The translations under genes and the position numbers were made by a program. This document shows positions 41,729 to 50,338 of a stretch of DNA of 64,000 nt, one piece after another. The DNA is taken from the NCBI GenBank assembly GCA_004555405.1, contig SFIE01000007.1:98168-162167 (forward strand). Reading direction: 5' to 3'. Numbering within the stretch: position 1 is the stretch's first letter; each line of letters opens with the position of its first letter. This stretch comes from Subdoligranulum sp. (GTDB taxonomy: Bacteria; Bacillota; Clostridia; Oscillospirales; Ruminococcaceae). The notes beneath the pieces are model-generated. The model worked only from the letters and a program-made list of their open reading frames with translations. It ran no database searches and had not been told where the DNA came from.

Positions 41729-42784
41729 ATGAAACGCTTTACTGCTCTTGCTCTTTCCGGCTTGATGGCCATCAGTCTGGTTGGCTGCGGCGGCTCGGCC
41801 GCTTCCGGCGCTTCCGGCGCTTCCGGCGAACAGAAGGCCGACGGCGCGGCAGGTGCCAACCTCACCCTGAGCATTGGCTACACCACGGCCGCCAACGAGA
41901 ACGACCCGTATCATGTAACCGCCATGAAGTTTAAGGAGATCGTAGAGGACAAAACCGGCGGACGCATTGTAGTCAATAACTATCCCAGCAGCCAGCTGGG
42001 CTCTGAGCCTGAAATGTGGGAAGGCATGCAGACCGGCACCTGCGATATGGCCGTGATGACCAATGCCTATGTTTCCAGCTATATTCCTGCCAATGGCTGT
42101 CTGGACCTGCCCTTTATCTTCTCGGATCTTGATCAGGCCCGCGGCGTTTTGGACGGCGAGTTTGGCCAAAAGCTGATGGACAACATGGAGGGCTCCGGTG
42201 TTACCTGCCTGGCCTTCTCGGAGGGCGGCTTCCGCCAGCTGTGCACGCGCAGCAAGGCCATTCGCACCCCTGCCGATCTGGCTGGCCAGAAGATCCGCTG
42301 CATGGAGACCAAAACCTATCTGTCGGCTTATGCCGCTTTGGATGTAAACGCTACGCCCATGGCCTGGGGCGAGCTGCTTACCGCCCTGCAGCAGGGCACC
42401 GTTGACGGCTGCGATGCGCCTCTGAGCGTTTTGTACACCAACGGTTTCCCGGATATCTGCAAGTACATCGACAATGTAAACCTGTTCTATTCGCCTCTGC
42501 CCGTTTGCATTTCCACGCAGGTTCTCAACAAGCTGTCCGCTGAGGATCAGCAGATCCTGCGTGATGCCGCCAAGGAAGCCGGCGTTGCCGCCCGCGCCAA
42601 CAACGATGCCACCGCCGAGTCTATGGAAGCTGATTTGACCGCGCAGGGCATGACCATTGTTTCTACCGATGAAGTTGACACCGATGCTTTCCGTGCCGCT
42701 GCCAGCGCCTGCTACACCGACATGGAATCCTACATTGGTTCCGAGTGGGTCAACGAGCTGAAGGGCCTGGTTGGCATGGCTTGA
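41729..42784 (+). CDS. dctP: TRAP transporter solute-binding lipoprotein (second system)
   Basis: 351 residues. Signal peptide with lipobox LVGC (Cys20), Gly/Ser/Ala linker, then a DctP domain: MKFKEIVEDKTGGRIVVNNY, SQLGSEPEMWEGMQTGTCDM, LAGQKIRCMETKTYLSAY with the carboxylate-binding Arg, and ELLTALQQGTVDGCDAP. AGGAGG precedes the ATG. In this system the binding protein comes first (P-Q-M), unlike the first system. Substrate unknown; linked to the DUF6282 gene and a LysR regulator. Confidence 0.93.
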   Translation: MKRFTALALSGLMAISLVGCGGSAASGASGASGEQKADGAAGANLTLSIGYTTAANENDPYHVTAMKFKEIVEDKTGGRIVVNNYPSSQLGSEPEMWEGMQTGTCDMAVMTNAYVSSYIPANGCLDLPFIFSDLDQARGVLDGEFGQKLMDNMEGSGVTCLAFSEGGFRQLCTRSKAIRTPADLAGQKIRCMETKTYLSAYAALDVNATPMAWGELLTALQQGTVDGCDAPLSVLYTNGFPDICKYIDNVNLFYSPLPVCISTQVLNKLSAEDQQILRDAAKEAGVAARANNDATAESMEADLTAQGMTIVSTDEVDTDAFRAAASACYTDMESYIGSEWVNELKGLVGMA

Positions 42785-42823
42785 TCCAAAACCGGAATTT
42801 TTGAAAAGCCCCTAAAAATCGTT

Positions 42824-42859
42824 CGGGCAGTCCGGTTTTCTCCGGACTGCCCGATTTTT
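42824..42859 (+). terminator. Stem-loop/terminator between dctP and dctQ (second system)
   Basis: CGGGCAGTCCGG/CCGGACTGCCCG with a 6-base loop, then ATTTTT. Likely a partial terminator that keeps binding-protein mRNA above membrane-subunit mRNA. Confidence 0.8.
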
Positions 42860-42931
42860 CACCACCGTTCATAAGCCTTTAAGGCCTTAACCTATGACAG
42901 GGGATTTTGCGGAAAGGAGTTTTCATTTTAT

Positions 42932-43432
42932 ATGAAACAACTGAAAAAAGTTTCCAACACGGTAAACAGCATTGTCAGCTATACCGGCATGGTGCTGTTT
43001 GTTGTGCTGGTCGTCGCCTGCGTTTCACAGGTATTTTTCCGTTTCGTGCTGAACAATTCTCTTTCTTGGACCGAAGAGCTTGCCCGCTATTGCTTTATCT
43101 GGATGCATTTGATCGGGTCGTCTCTTTTGATTGAGGGCAGCGGCCATGCCACCGTAACGGTGATCATGGATCTGATGCACGGAATGGCACGCCGTGTTCT
43201 GGACACGGTGATCGAACTGATCATTTTCTTCAACGGTGTGATCATGCTGTACTCCGGTACAGTTCTGGCGTACAGCTCGCGCACCAATCTGAGCACCGCC
43301 ATGTCGATTCCCATGTGGATCATCAACTCTTCTGTGGCCGTGGGCGGCCTGCTGCTCATGTTCCAGGCATTTGTAAAGCTGGCTGTGGTTTGGCTGGATA
43401 AACCCGAGCAGGAAGGAGGCACTGACGAATGA
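42932..43432 (+). CDS. dctQ: TRAP transporter small membrane subunit (second system)
   Basis: 166 residues with four membrane segments. Signature FVLNNSLSWTEELARYCFIWM fits DctQ. ATG at 42932 after GGAAAGGAG. Its last four bases overlap the dctM start, so the two are coupled. Confidence 0.92.
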   Translation: MKQLKKVSNTVNSIVSYTGMVLFVVLVVACVSQVFFRFVLNNSLSWTEELARYCFIWMHLIGSSLLIEGSGHATVTVIMDLMHGMARRVLDTVIELIIFFNGVIMLYSGTVLAYSSRTNLSTAMSIPMWIINSSVAVGGLLLMFQAFVKLAVVWLDKPEQEGGTDE

Positions 43433-44718
43433 CCGCTGTATTTATTGTTCTTTTCGGCTTCATGCTGCTGGGTGTTCCGGTCGCATTTGCCATTATGTCC
43501 TCCGGCATGGCCTATCTGGTTTCCACCGGCACAAGCTTTTTGGTGGTTGCACAGCGCCTGATCTACGGCTTAAACTCGTTCACCCTGCTGGCGGTTCCTT
43601 TGTTTATTCTGGTGGGCAACTTAATGGACTACGGCGGCATTTCCAAGCGCCTGACCGATTGGGCCAAAAGCCTTTTGGGCTGGCTGCCCGGCGGCTTGGG
43701 CATTGTAACGGTTTTTAGCTGCGCCATTTTTGCCGCCCTTACAGGCTCTGGCCCCGCCACGGTTGCCGCCATTGGCTCCATTATGCTGCCCAGCATGAAA
43801 AAGGCTGGATACTCCGAGGATTCCAGCGCCGGCCTGGTGGCTGCTGCCGGTGCTCTGGGCCCCATTATTCCGCCTTCGATCCCCATGATTATTTACGGCG
43901 TCACCATGAACCTGAGCATTCCCGCCATGTTTGTGGCCGGCATCACCCCGGGCCTTGTGATTGCCATTGCGCTGAGCCTTGTCAACATTATTTTCGCCTA
44001 CCGCAATCCAGAGGTTTTAAAGCATGCGCACGACATGAAATTTGATTTCAAGCATTCTTTAAAAATGTTCTGGAAGGCCCTTGGCGCATTGGGCTTGCCG
44101 GTTTTGATCCTGGGCGGTATTTACGGCGGTGTGTTTACGCCCACCGAATCTGCCGCTGTGGGCATTGTGTATGCACTGATCGTAGGCTTTGCGCTCAAGG
44201 AGCTTAAAGTAAAGGATCTTCCCCGCATTTTGATTTCCAGCTTAAAAACCTCTACCATGGTAAACTTTATCATTGCTGCTGCTTCCTTGTTCTCGTGGGT
44301 CATTTCCAAGAGTCAGGTGGGCGTAGCGATTTCGAATGGCTTTATTTCGCTGGTGGGCGGCAGCCAGAGCATGTATCTGTTTGTTCTGGTGGTGATCCTT
44401 CTGGTGGTTGGCTGCCTGATGGATAATGTGGCCGCCACCTTGATCCTGGCCCCCATTCTGATCCCCGTGGGCGTTTCTCTTGGCTGCAATCAGCTTCATA
44501 TCGGCATGCTGTTCTGCATTTGCCTTGTGGTTGGTTTTGTCACCCCGCCCTTTGGCTATAATCTGTTTACGGCTGTTTCCATTTCCGGGCTCAACTTTAA
44601 GCGCATTGTCAAGGGCACGATTCCCTTCCTGCTCACCGAAATCGTGCTGCTGTTTGTATTCGCCTATGTTCCCGGCATCATCACCTGGCTTCCCTCTTTG
44701 ATGGGCTATAATTTCTGA
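43429..44718 (+). CDS. dctM: TRAP transporter large membrane subunit (second system)
   Basis: 429 residues, about twelve membrane segments. Family blocks: ALTGSGPATVAAIGSIM, PIIPPSIPMIIYGV, GGIYGGVFTPTESAAV and GFVTPPFGYNLFTAVS. Ion-coupled translocating subunit for the second TRAP system. An imperfect terminator hairpin (about 44741-44777) follows. Confidence 0.95.
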   Translation: MTAVFIVLFGFMLLGVPVAFAIMSSGMAYLVSTGTSFLVVAQRLIYGLNSFTLLAVPLFILVGNLMDYGGISKRLTDWAKSLLGWLPGGLGIVTVFSCAIFAALTGSGPATVAAIGSIMLPSMKKAGYSEDSSAGLVAAAGALGPIIPPSIPMIIYGVTMNLSIPAMFVAGITPGLVIAIALSLVNIIFAYRNPEVLKHAHDMKFDFKHSLKMFWKALGALGLPVLILGGIYGGVFTPTESAAVGIVYALIVGFALKELKVKDLPRILISSLKTSTMVNFIIAAASLFSWVISKSQVGVAISNGFISLVGGSQSMYLFVLVVILLVVGCLMDNVAATLILAPILIPVGVSLGCNQLHIGMLFCICLVVGFVTPPFGYNLFTAVSISGLNFKRIVKGTIPFLLTEIVLLFVFAYVPGIITWLPSLMGYNF

Positions 44719-44836
44719 TTTTTTCCTTTTTGATCTGATTCGGTGCGTCCCGTTCGGCTTTGTTCGGGGCGCACCGTGCTTTTCATAATATTCTTTGCAC
44801 GCAGCCTGTTTTTCTTTTTACCCGGAGGTATCTTTT

Positions 44837-45778
44837 ATGCGAATCAGTTTTGAAATTTTTCTTCTTGTAGCGGAGGAGCTTAGCATTTCCCGCGCTTCTC
44901 GCCGGGCATTCGTTACCCAGCAATGCGTAAGCGACCATATCAAGCGCTTAGAGCGGGAATACAATGTGGCCCTGTTCGAGCGAAAGCCAAAACTGCATTT
45001 AACCCCTGCCGGAAGAGTGATGCAGGAAAATCTGCGCAACATTCAGATTATGGAAAAAAGCATGAATGCCAGCCTGCAAAGCATTGCTTCCGGCGAAGAA
45101 GGCGCCTTTACTATGGGCATCAGCACCAGCCGCGCCAGCGTGATCCTGCCGGATGTTTTAAAGGAATACTACGCATTGTATCCAAAGGTGAAAATCAGCT
45201 TTTGTGTAGAAGATACGCACTTTTTAGAGGAAAAGCTGAAAAGCGGCGAAATCGACACTTTCATCGGCATCAACACCACCCCTCACCCCGATTTTGAAAT
45301 TTCCACGCTGGCCATCGACGAGGTGATGCTGATCATTTCCTCCAGCCTGCTGCACAGCAATTTTACCGAGCAGGAGATCCAACTCATGTATGACGGTGTT
45401 GACATGACGCAGTTTACTGATATTCCGTTCACACTCAGCTTTACCAACGGCAAGGTGAACAGCGTGATCCAAGAATATTTAGACTACAACAACCTTCGCC
45501 TGAATGTGATCTATAATTGCAGCGACAGTGAGACCCAGATCTTGCTGTGCGCCACCGGCATCTGCGCTTCGCTATGCCCGCGCATGCTTCTTTCCACCGC
45601 ATACCGCCACAACATGACAAGCAGCGAGCACGACCGCTTGTATATGCTGCCCGTTCGCGGCCTGAACCGCCCGCTGCATGTGGATCTTGTAACACACAAG
45701 CGGCTTGTGCAGCCCGCCTTTATGGCTGACTTCAAAAAGATCCTGCAAAGCAAAATGCAGGATCTCTCTCAAAGCTGA
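44837..45778 (+). CDS. LysR-family transcriptional regulator (second TRAP system)
   Basis: 313 residues from the ATG at 44837 (GGAGG upstream). N-terminus MRISFEIFLLVAEELSISRA and the recognition helix FVTQQCVSDHIKRLEREYN. The effector domain is 90-300. It is the last gene of the DUF6282-TRAP set, on the same strand 118 bp after dctM, and likely controls that set. A long imperfect hairpin follows at 45790-45875. Confidence 0.9.
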   Translation: MRISFEIFLLVAEELSISRASRRAFVTQQCVSDHIKRLEREYNVALFERKPKLHLTPAGRVMQENLRNIQIMEKSMNASLQSIASGEEGAFTMGISTSRASVILPDVLKEYYALYPKVKISFCVEDTHFLEEKLKSGEIDTFIGINTTPHPDFEISTLAIDEVMLIISSSLLHSNFTEQEIQLMYDGVDMTQFTDIPFTLSFTNGKVNSVIQEYLDYNNLRLNVIYNCSDSETQILLCATGICASLCPRMLLSTAYRHNMTSSEHDRLYMLPVRGLNRPLHVDLVTHKRLVQPAFMADFKKILQSKMQDLSQS

Positions 45779-45789
45779 TATTCGAAAAG

Positions 45790-45875
45790 AACAAGGCCTG
45801 CCCGGTTGCGCTGGCTTTGCTTAGAAAAACCTTGTGTTTTCTTGGCCAGGGCTGCTTCGGGCAGGTCTTGCTTTT
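45790..45875 (+). terminator. Long imperfect hairpin after the LysR gene
   Basis: GGCCTGCCCGGTTGCGCTGG at the left pairs imperfectly with CCAGGGCTGCTTCGGGCAGG at the right, followed by TCTTGCTTTTCT. Probable terminator with a large apical loop. Confidence 0.6.
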
Positions 45876-45948
45876 CTATTGAGATTTTAGTGTTTTTCAG
45901 ATCTCGGTGATCTCCATGCCGAATTCCCGGCTAAGCGCGGCCATTGCC

Positions 45949-47328
45949 TTATAAAATTTTGCGCAGAAGTTTCAGCTTTGTTTCGCCAAACGGCGCATAG
46001 CGCACAGGAACATCCAAAAGCGTGGTGTTTTTCACAATGCCTTTTTGGTGGCTGAAGGTTTCAAAGCCGAATTTTCCGTGATACGCCCCCATGCCGCTGC
46101 TGCCCACGCCGCCAAACGGCAGATGATGGTTGGTAATGTGCAGCACCACATCGTTCACGCAGCCGCCGCCAAAGGAAAGGCTGTGCAGAATGCTCCGGGC
46201 GGTTTTTTTATTTTGCGTGAACAGATACAGCGCCAGCGGTTTTTCCCGCGCCTTGATTTCGCCCATCGCCTGCGCAAGATCCCGGTAGCCGATCACGGGC
46301 AGCAGCGGCCCAAAAATTTCTTCCTGCATGATCTCATGGTCAAAATCCGCATCGGGAAAGATCGCAGGCGCAATTTTTTGCTCTGCCTCGTTTTGCTGGC
46401 CGCCCAGCATGGTTTTTTCGGTTTTCATCAGCGCCGAAAGCCGCTCATAGTGGTGCCGGTTGATGATCTTGGGATAGTTCGGATCGTTGGCGGCATCGGG
46501 ATAGCGCCGTGCGATCTCCCGCTGCAGTGCCTTCAAAAACGCCTGCTTTACCCGCTCGTGTACCAGAACATAATCCACCGAAATGCAGGTTTGCCCGGCG
46601 TTCAGCAGCTTTCCCCACGCCACCCGCTTGGCCGCAAGGGCGATATTGGCCGTTTCGTCAATGATGCAGGGGCTTTTTCCGCCCAGTTCCAGCGAAACCG
46701 GAGTCAACCTTTCGCTGGCGGTGCGCATCACAATGCGGCCCACCCGGGGGCTTCCCGTGAAAAAGATATAGTCATAGCTTTGGTGCAGCACCTCGTCGTG
46801 GCTGATTTTGGCATCGACGCAGTAAACATAGTTTTCCCCAAAGGCACTGCGAAGAATGCGGCCCATCACCTGTGCGGTGCGGCTGCTTTCCTTAGAGCAT
46901 TTGACCACGGCGCAGTTTCCCGCTGCGATTGCCGCCGTCAGCGGGGCCATGGTCAGGTTGAAGGGATAGTTCCAGGGCGCCAGGATCAGCACCACGCCGT
47001 AGGGCTCGGCATAAATATAGTTTTGTGCGGGAAACGTGCTCAGCGTTCCTCCCACACGCTTGGGGCGGCTCCACTGCCGCACATGGCGGATCGCTTCGCG
47101 GATTTCCCCATACACCATGGCGAGCTCTGTCATATAGGCTTCTGCCCCGGATTTGGAAAGATCCTGGTGCAGCGCCAGCAGGATCTCGTTTTCCTGCCGG
47201 CGAATGGCATTTTCCAGCCTGCGGAGCATACGCACCCGAAATTCCACCGATTTTGTGGCATCGGTATCAAAAAAGGCCTTCTGTTTTTCCACAATGCCCT
47301 GCAGCCCCATGGTTTTTGGTTCCCTCAT
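45949..47328 (-). CDS. Aldehyde dehydrogenase, class 3-like
   Basis: 459 residues from the ATG at 47328 (AGGGAAG upstream), beginning MREPKTMGLQGIVEKQKAF. This matches the short ALDH3/AldH-like branch (about 455-460). Landmarks: LILAPWNYPFNLTM, FFTGSPRVGRIVM, catalytic Glu in SLELGGKSP, catalytic Cys in NAGQTCISVDYV, and EEIFGPLLPVIGY. It oxidises an aldehyde to an acid with NAD(P). The gene faces the LysR gene convergently. Preferred substrate unknown; fatty or medium-chain aldehydes are typical of the branch. Confidence 0.93.
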   Translation of the reverse strand: MREPKTMGLQGIVEKQKAFFDTDATKSVEFRVRMLRRLENAIRRQENEILLALHQDLSKSGAEAYMTELAMVYGEIREAIRHVRQWSRPKRVGGTLSTFPAQNYIYAEPYGVVLILAPWNYPFNLTMAPLTAAIAAGNCAVVKCSKESSRTAQVMGRILRSAFGENYVYCVDAKISHDEVLHQSYDYIFFTGSPRVGRIVMRTASERLTPVSLELGGKSPCIIDETANIALAAKRVAWGKLLNAGQTCISVDYVLVHERVKQAFLKALQREIARRYPDAANDPNYPKIINRHHYERLSALMKTEKTMLGGQQNEAEQKIAPAIFPDADFDHEIMQEEIFGPLLPVIGYRDLAQAMGEIKAREKPLALYLFTQNKKTARSILHSLSFGGGCVNDVVLHITNHHLPFGGVGSSGMGAYHGKFGFETFSHQKGIVKNTTLLDVPVRYAPFGETKLKLLRKIL

Positions 47329-47460
47329 AGCAGCACTTCCCTTTCTGCTTTTTCCGCCCGTATTTCGGCATCCGCCGGGCGGTGCTTCTTTTATGATACA
47401 CGATTCCTTTTGCCAGGCCCACCCGCCGGGGCCGCCTTGGCCCTGCCCCACACAAAAAAT

Positions 47461-47507
47461 GCGGGCCCCATGCCTTTGCCGCACAGGCGGCCGGGCATGG
47501 GGCCCGC
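47461..47507. terminator. Bidirectional terminator between the ALDH and thioesterase genes
   Basis: GCGGGCCCCATGCC/GGCATGGGGCCCGC (14 bp) with TTTTTT on one side and AAAAAAT on the other. Confidence 0.85.
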
Positions 47508-47530
47508 TTTTTTCTTTGGCAGAAACGCCC

Positions 47531-47923
47531 TTACTTGGCCAGCTTTGCGTTGGCTTTTGCCAGGAACTTTTCGTTTTGAATGATAAAGCGCTCGTGCTCG
47601 CCCTCGCCGATCAGACCGGCATCGTCATAGGCGGCCACATGGAATACCAAACGGCGGCCGTCCACCTGAGTCAGCTCAGCCTCGGCGCGAATGTGTGCGC
47701 CCACGGGGCTGGCAGCCAGATGCTTTACATTCATCAGCGTGCCCACGGTGCCGCAGCCCTCCTCGAGTGCGGGTGCCACGCAGGTAAAGGCAGCCTGCTC
47801 CATCAGTGCGATCATGCTGGGCGTTGCAAAAACGGCCAGCAGGCCGCTGCCCATGCTGGCGGCGGTGTTGGATTCGGTAACGGCCACAGTGGCCTCACCC
47901 TTGATACCGGCTTTGAGTTCCAT
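47531..47923 (-). CDS. Hot-dog thioesterase, FlK-like
   Basis: 130 residues. Layout of the fluoroacetyl-CoA-thioesterase-like family: VFATPSMIALMEQAA with the conserved Glu, GTLMNVKHLAASPVGAHI with the active-site His, and VDGRRLVFHVAAYDDAGLIGEGEHERFII. Most members are general acyl-CoA thioesterases that protect or recycle CoA; fluoroacetate use is not implied. ATG at 47923 after GGAGGAAACTTATA. It stands alone with its own terminator. Confidence 0.88.
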   Translation of the reverse strand: MELKAGIKGEATVAVTESNTAASMGSGLLAVFATPSMIALMEQAAFTCVAPALEEGCGTVGTLMNVKHLAASPVGAHIRAEAELTQVDGRRLVFHVAAYDDAGLIGEGEHERFIIQNEKFLAKANAKLAK

Positions 47924-47980
47924 TATAAGTTTCCTCCGTATGGATATAGTATGGTGTTTGTGCGGGCAGTGCCGCTGCCC

Positions 47981-48139
47981 TTACTTTTGCTCGGTGTGAG
48001 AATCGCAATTTTCGTGGCACTTGCTGCAATCGCCGTGGCAGCCCTTTTCGCTGCTCCAGCCGCCGTTTTTGGCAATAAACATGACCGCCAGCACAAACAG
48101 CACAGCCATGATCACCACGATCAGAATACTTTTCAGCAT
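47981..48139 (-). CDS. FeoB-associated Cys-rich small membrane protein
   Basis: 52 residues. One membrane helix (3-24) then NGGWSSEKGCHGDCSKCHENC with four Cys and several His. This pattern is that of the small FeoB-associated proteins found near iron transporters, though no feoA or feoB is here. ATG at 48139 with AAGGAGGG upstream. It may bind metal at the inner side of the membrane. It diverges from the amino-acid ABC operon. Confidence 0.8.
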   Translation of the reverse strand: MLKSILIVVIMAVLFVLAVMFIAKNGGWSSEKGCHGDCSKCHENCDSHTEQK

Positions 48140-48236
48140 CGTTCTTTCCCTCCTTGGGCGCAAAGGCTCCCTCGATTCCGCATTTATTGTATCACGCGCC
48201 ACCCCCTTGTGACAAGTGCCGGTTTTGTATGCCGAG

Positions 48237-48270
48237 TGAATTTTTATACAAAAATCCTGTATAAAAATCA
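48237..48270. promoter_or_regulatory. ARG-box-like inverted repeat
   Basis: TGAATTTTTATACA and TGTATAAAAATCA face each other across AAAATCC. Each half resembles the ArgR consensus TGAAT-W4-ATTCA, and the pair is 10 bp before the -35 box. Suggests ArgR/AhrC control of the importer below. Confidence 0.6.
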
Positions 48271-48279
48271 AAAAAGTGA

Positions 48280-48308
48280 TTGACAAACCCACCTGGGGGC
48301 GTTATACT
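48280..48308 (+). promoter_or_regulatory. Promoter of the amino-acid ABC importer
   Basis: TTGACA and TATACT with exactly 17 bp between. The 130-bp leader holds small stems (CTTTTTCAG/CTGAAAAAG at 48317-48338 and a GGGC/GCCC stem near 48378) before the start of the binding-protein gene. Confidence 0.85.
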
Positions 48309-48451
48309 GAGTTATACTTTTTCAGACCCCTGAAAAAGATACGAAAAACCGCCTCTTGCAGGGCGGCAGGCCACCCGGGCCGAAAGCCCGCCAGGCACGG
48401 ACACCCGACTGGCTGAAAAATGTATATTGAATGGATTAGAGGGAAAACAAA

Positions 48452-49405
48452 ATGAAAAAGATTCTTTCTGCTGTAATGGCTGGTGCCGTGGCACTCAGCC
48501 TCACTGCCTGCGGCGGCAATTCCGCAAGCAGCGCTTCCACCGCTTCTTCTGCTGCTGCATCCGCTGCCGCTTCTGAGCCCGCAGCCGCTCTGCAGACTGT
48601 GAACCCCGGCAAGCTGACCGTGGCTACCAGCCCCGACTTTGCCCCGTATGAATTCTATTATATTGACGAAAACGGCGATGCACAGCTGAGCGGCTTTGAT
48701 GTGGCTCTGGCCGGTGTGATCGCTGACAAGCTGGGCCTGGAGCTGGAAGTGATTCCCATGGACTTTGACGGCATCCTGATGGAGCTGCAGTCCGGCAATG
48801 TGGATATCGGCCTGGCTGGCTTCAGCCCTGACCCCGAGCGCGCCGAAACCTTTGACTTCTCTGACATTTACTACCTGGGCGGCCAGAGCTTCTGCGTGAC
48901 CAAGGACAACCTGGACAAGTATAAGGATTACTCCGACTTTGACGGCAAGAGCGTGGGCGCACAGACCGGCTCTATCCAGATGAAGCTGGCCAACGCCAAC
49001 ACCCCCAACGCCAACATTGTGGGCCTTTCCAAGGTGACCGATGTGATCAACGAGCTGATCAGCGGCAAGCTGGACGGCGCTTTCATTGAAACCGCTGTGG
49101 CTGAGTGCTACGCCAAGAACTACCCCGAGCTGGCTTTGGCATGGGATGTTCCCTACGAGGCCGAGGGCTCTGCTGTTGCTCTGAAGAAGGGCAACGACGC
49201 TTTGCTGGCTGCTGTGAACAGCGTGATCGCCGAAGTGAAGGAAGACGGCACCATGGATCAGCTGGTTGCCGAAGCCAACGAGCTGGCCAGCGATTCCGAC
49301 AATGTTTTCGAGGGCATGCTGGAGGAGGATGCCGCTTCTGAGGCTGCAAGCGCCTCCGAGGCTGCAAGCACTTCTGAGGCTGCCAGCGCTTCCAGCGCCG
49401 CCTGA
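48452..49405 (+). CDS. Amino-acid ABC transporter substrate-binding lipoprotein
   Basis: 317 residues. Lipobox LTAC (Cys21), Ser/Ala linker, then a family 3 (PF00497) binding domain: LTVATSPDFAPYEFYY, GFDVALAGVIADKLGLELE, LQSGNVDIGLAGFSPDPERAETFDFSD and VGAQTGSIQMKLA. The C-terminus is a low-complexity EAASASEAAST-like tail, unusual for the family, perhaps a wall-spanning or disordered stalk. Family 3 proteins bind polar amino acids; the ARG-box-like site hints at arginine or related. First gene of a three-gene importer. Confidence 0.93.
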   Translation: MKKILSAVMAGAVALSLTACGGNSASSASTASSAAASAAASEPAAALQTVNPGKLTVATSPDFAPYEFYYIDENGDAQLSGFDVALAGVIADKLGLELEVIPMDFDGILMELQSGNVDIGLAGFSPDPERAETFDFSDIYYLGGQSFCVTKDNLDKYKDYSDFDGKSVGAQTGSIQMKLANANTPNANIVGLSKVTDVINELISGKLDGAFIETAVAECYAKNYPELALAWDVPYEAEGSAVALKKGNDALLAAVNSVIAEVKEDGTMDQLVAEANELASDSDNVFEGMLEEDAASEAASASEAASTSEAASASSAA

Positions 49406-49435
49406 TCTTTGCGCAAAATTTCTGCATGATGCACA

Positions 49436-49464
49436 CTCTCCCCGCAGCCTGGCTGTGGGGAGAG
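49436..49464 (+). other. Stem-loop between the binding-protein and permease genes
   Basis: CTCTCCCCGCAG/CTGTGGGGAGAG (12 bp, one G-U) followed by TTTCGCGTATTTTT. Probable partial terminator. Confidence 0.7.
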
Positions 49465-49558
49465 TTTCGCGTATTTTTCCATTCCGCATACCCACCAACC
49501 AAACAAAGGCGGCACCGCTTGTAAAGCACCGCTGCCCCAAAGAAAGGACATTGCCCCT

Positions 49559-50338
49559 ATGACCATCACGGCTGCGCATTTTGCCAAGGTGCTCAAATAC
49601 GGCACCATGTTTAAGCAGGGTTTGGAATGCACGGTGCTGCTGTCGGCATGTACGGTGCTGTTTGGCTTTATCATTGCCATGCTGCTGGCGCTGATGATGC
49701 TTTCCAATGTGTACCCGCTGCATTTTTTGGCCAAAACCAAATGCAAAAGCGAAAAAACACAGGATCTTATGATCTGGCTTTCCAAATTCAATCCGCTGAA
49801 ATTCATTGCCAGCGTTTACGTGCAGTTTGTGCGCTGCACCCCCATGCTGGTGCAGATCTTTCTGGTGTACTACATTGTGTTCGGCGTGGTAACGCTGCCC
49901 AAGTTCACCTTTATGGGCTTTATCCAGTTCGAGCGTTTTCTGCCCGGCGTGGTGGCCCTCAGCCTGAACAGCGGCGGCTATCTGAGCGATGTGATCCGCG
50001 GCGGCATTGAAGGCGTGGACATTGGCCAGACCGAAGCCGCCCGCAGCCTTGGCATGAGCAAGCGCATGACGCTTTTCTCCATTGTGATGCCGCAGGCCAT
50101 CAAAAACATTCTGCCCGCCGTGGCCAACGAATTCGTGACCATTATCAAAGAAAGCTCGGTGTGCTACACCGTGGGCGTGCAGGACATTATGTTCAATGTG
50201 CGCAGCGTGCAGTCGGCCAGCTTCATCACGGCCGAGCCCCTGCTGGTAGGCACGGCTTTGTACTTCTGCCTGTGCTTCCCCACCTCGCAGATCATTCAGT
50301 ATATTGAAAGGAGGATGCGTCAAAGTGACAAACGCTGA
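49559..50338 (+). CDS. Amino-acid ABC transporter permease
   Basis: 259 residues. HisMQ-type permease with FVRCTPMLVQIFLVYYIVFG and the ATPase-contact EAA loop EAARSLGMSKRMTLFSIVMPQA. There is an extra loop (about residues 60-80, with Lys/Ser/Glu) between the first two membrane segments. ATG after AAAGGA. Its end overlaps the ATPase start by 14 bases. Confidence 0.93.
   Translation: MTITAAHFAKVLKYGTMFKQGLECTVLLSACTVLFGFIIAMLLALMMLSNVYPLHFLAKTKCKSEKTQDLMIWLSKFNPLKFIASVYVQFVRCTPMLVQIFLVYYIVFGVVTLPKFTFMGFIQFERFLPGVVALSLNSGGYLSDVIRGGIEGVDIGQTEAARSLGMSKRMTLFSIVMPQAIKNILPAVANEFVTIIKESSVCYTVGVQDIMFNVRSVQSASFITAEPLLVGTALYFCLCFPTSQIIQYIERRMRQSDKR

Noticed and set aside
45897..45948. A short coding tail (AMAALSREFGMEITEI) after the ALDH gene
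   Set aside because: Too short to assign; it has no start or ribosome site and may be chance in a GC-rich stretch.
47531..47923. Fluoroacetate resistance gene
   Set aside because: The family resemblance is to FlK, but most members are general acyl-CoA thioesterases and nothing nearby makes or uses fluoroacetate.
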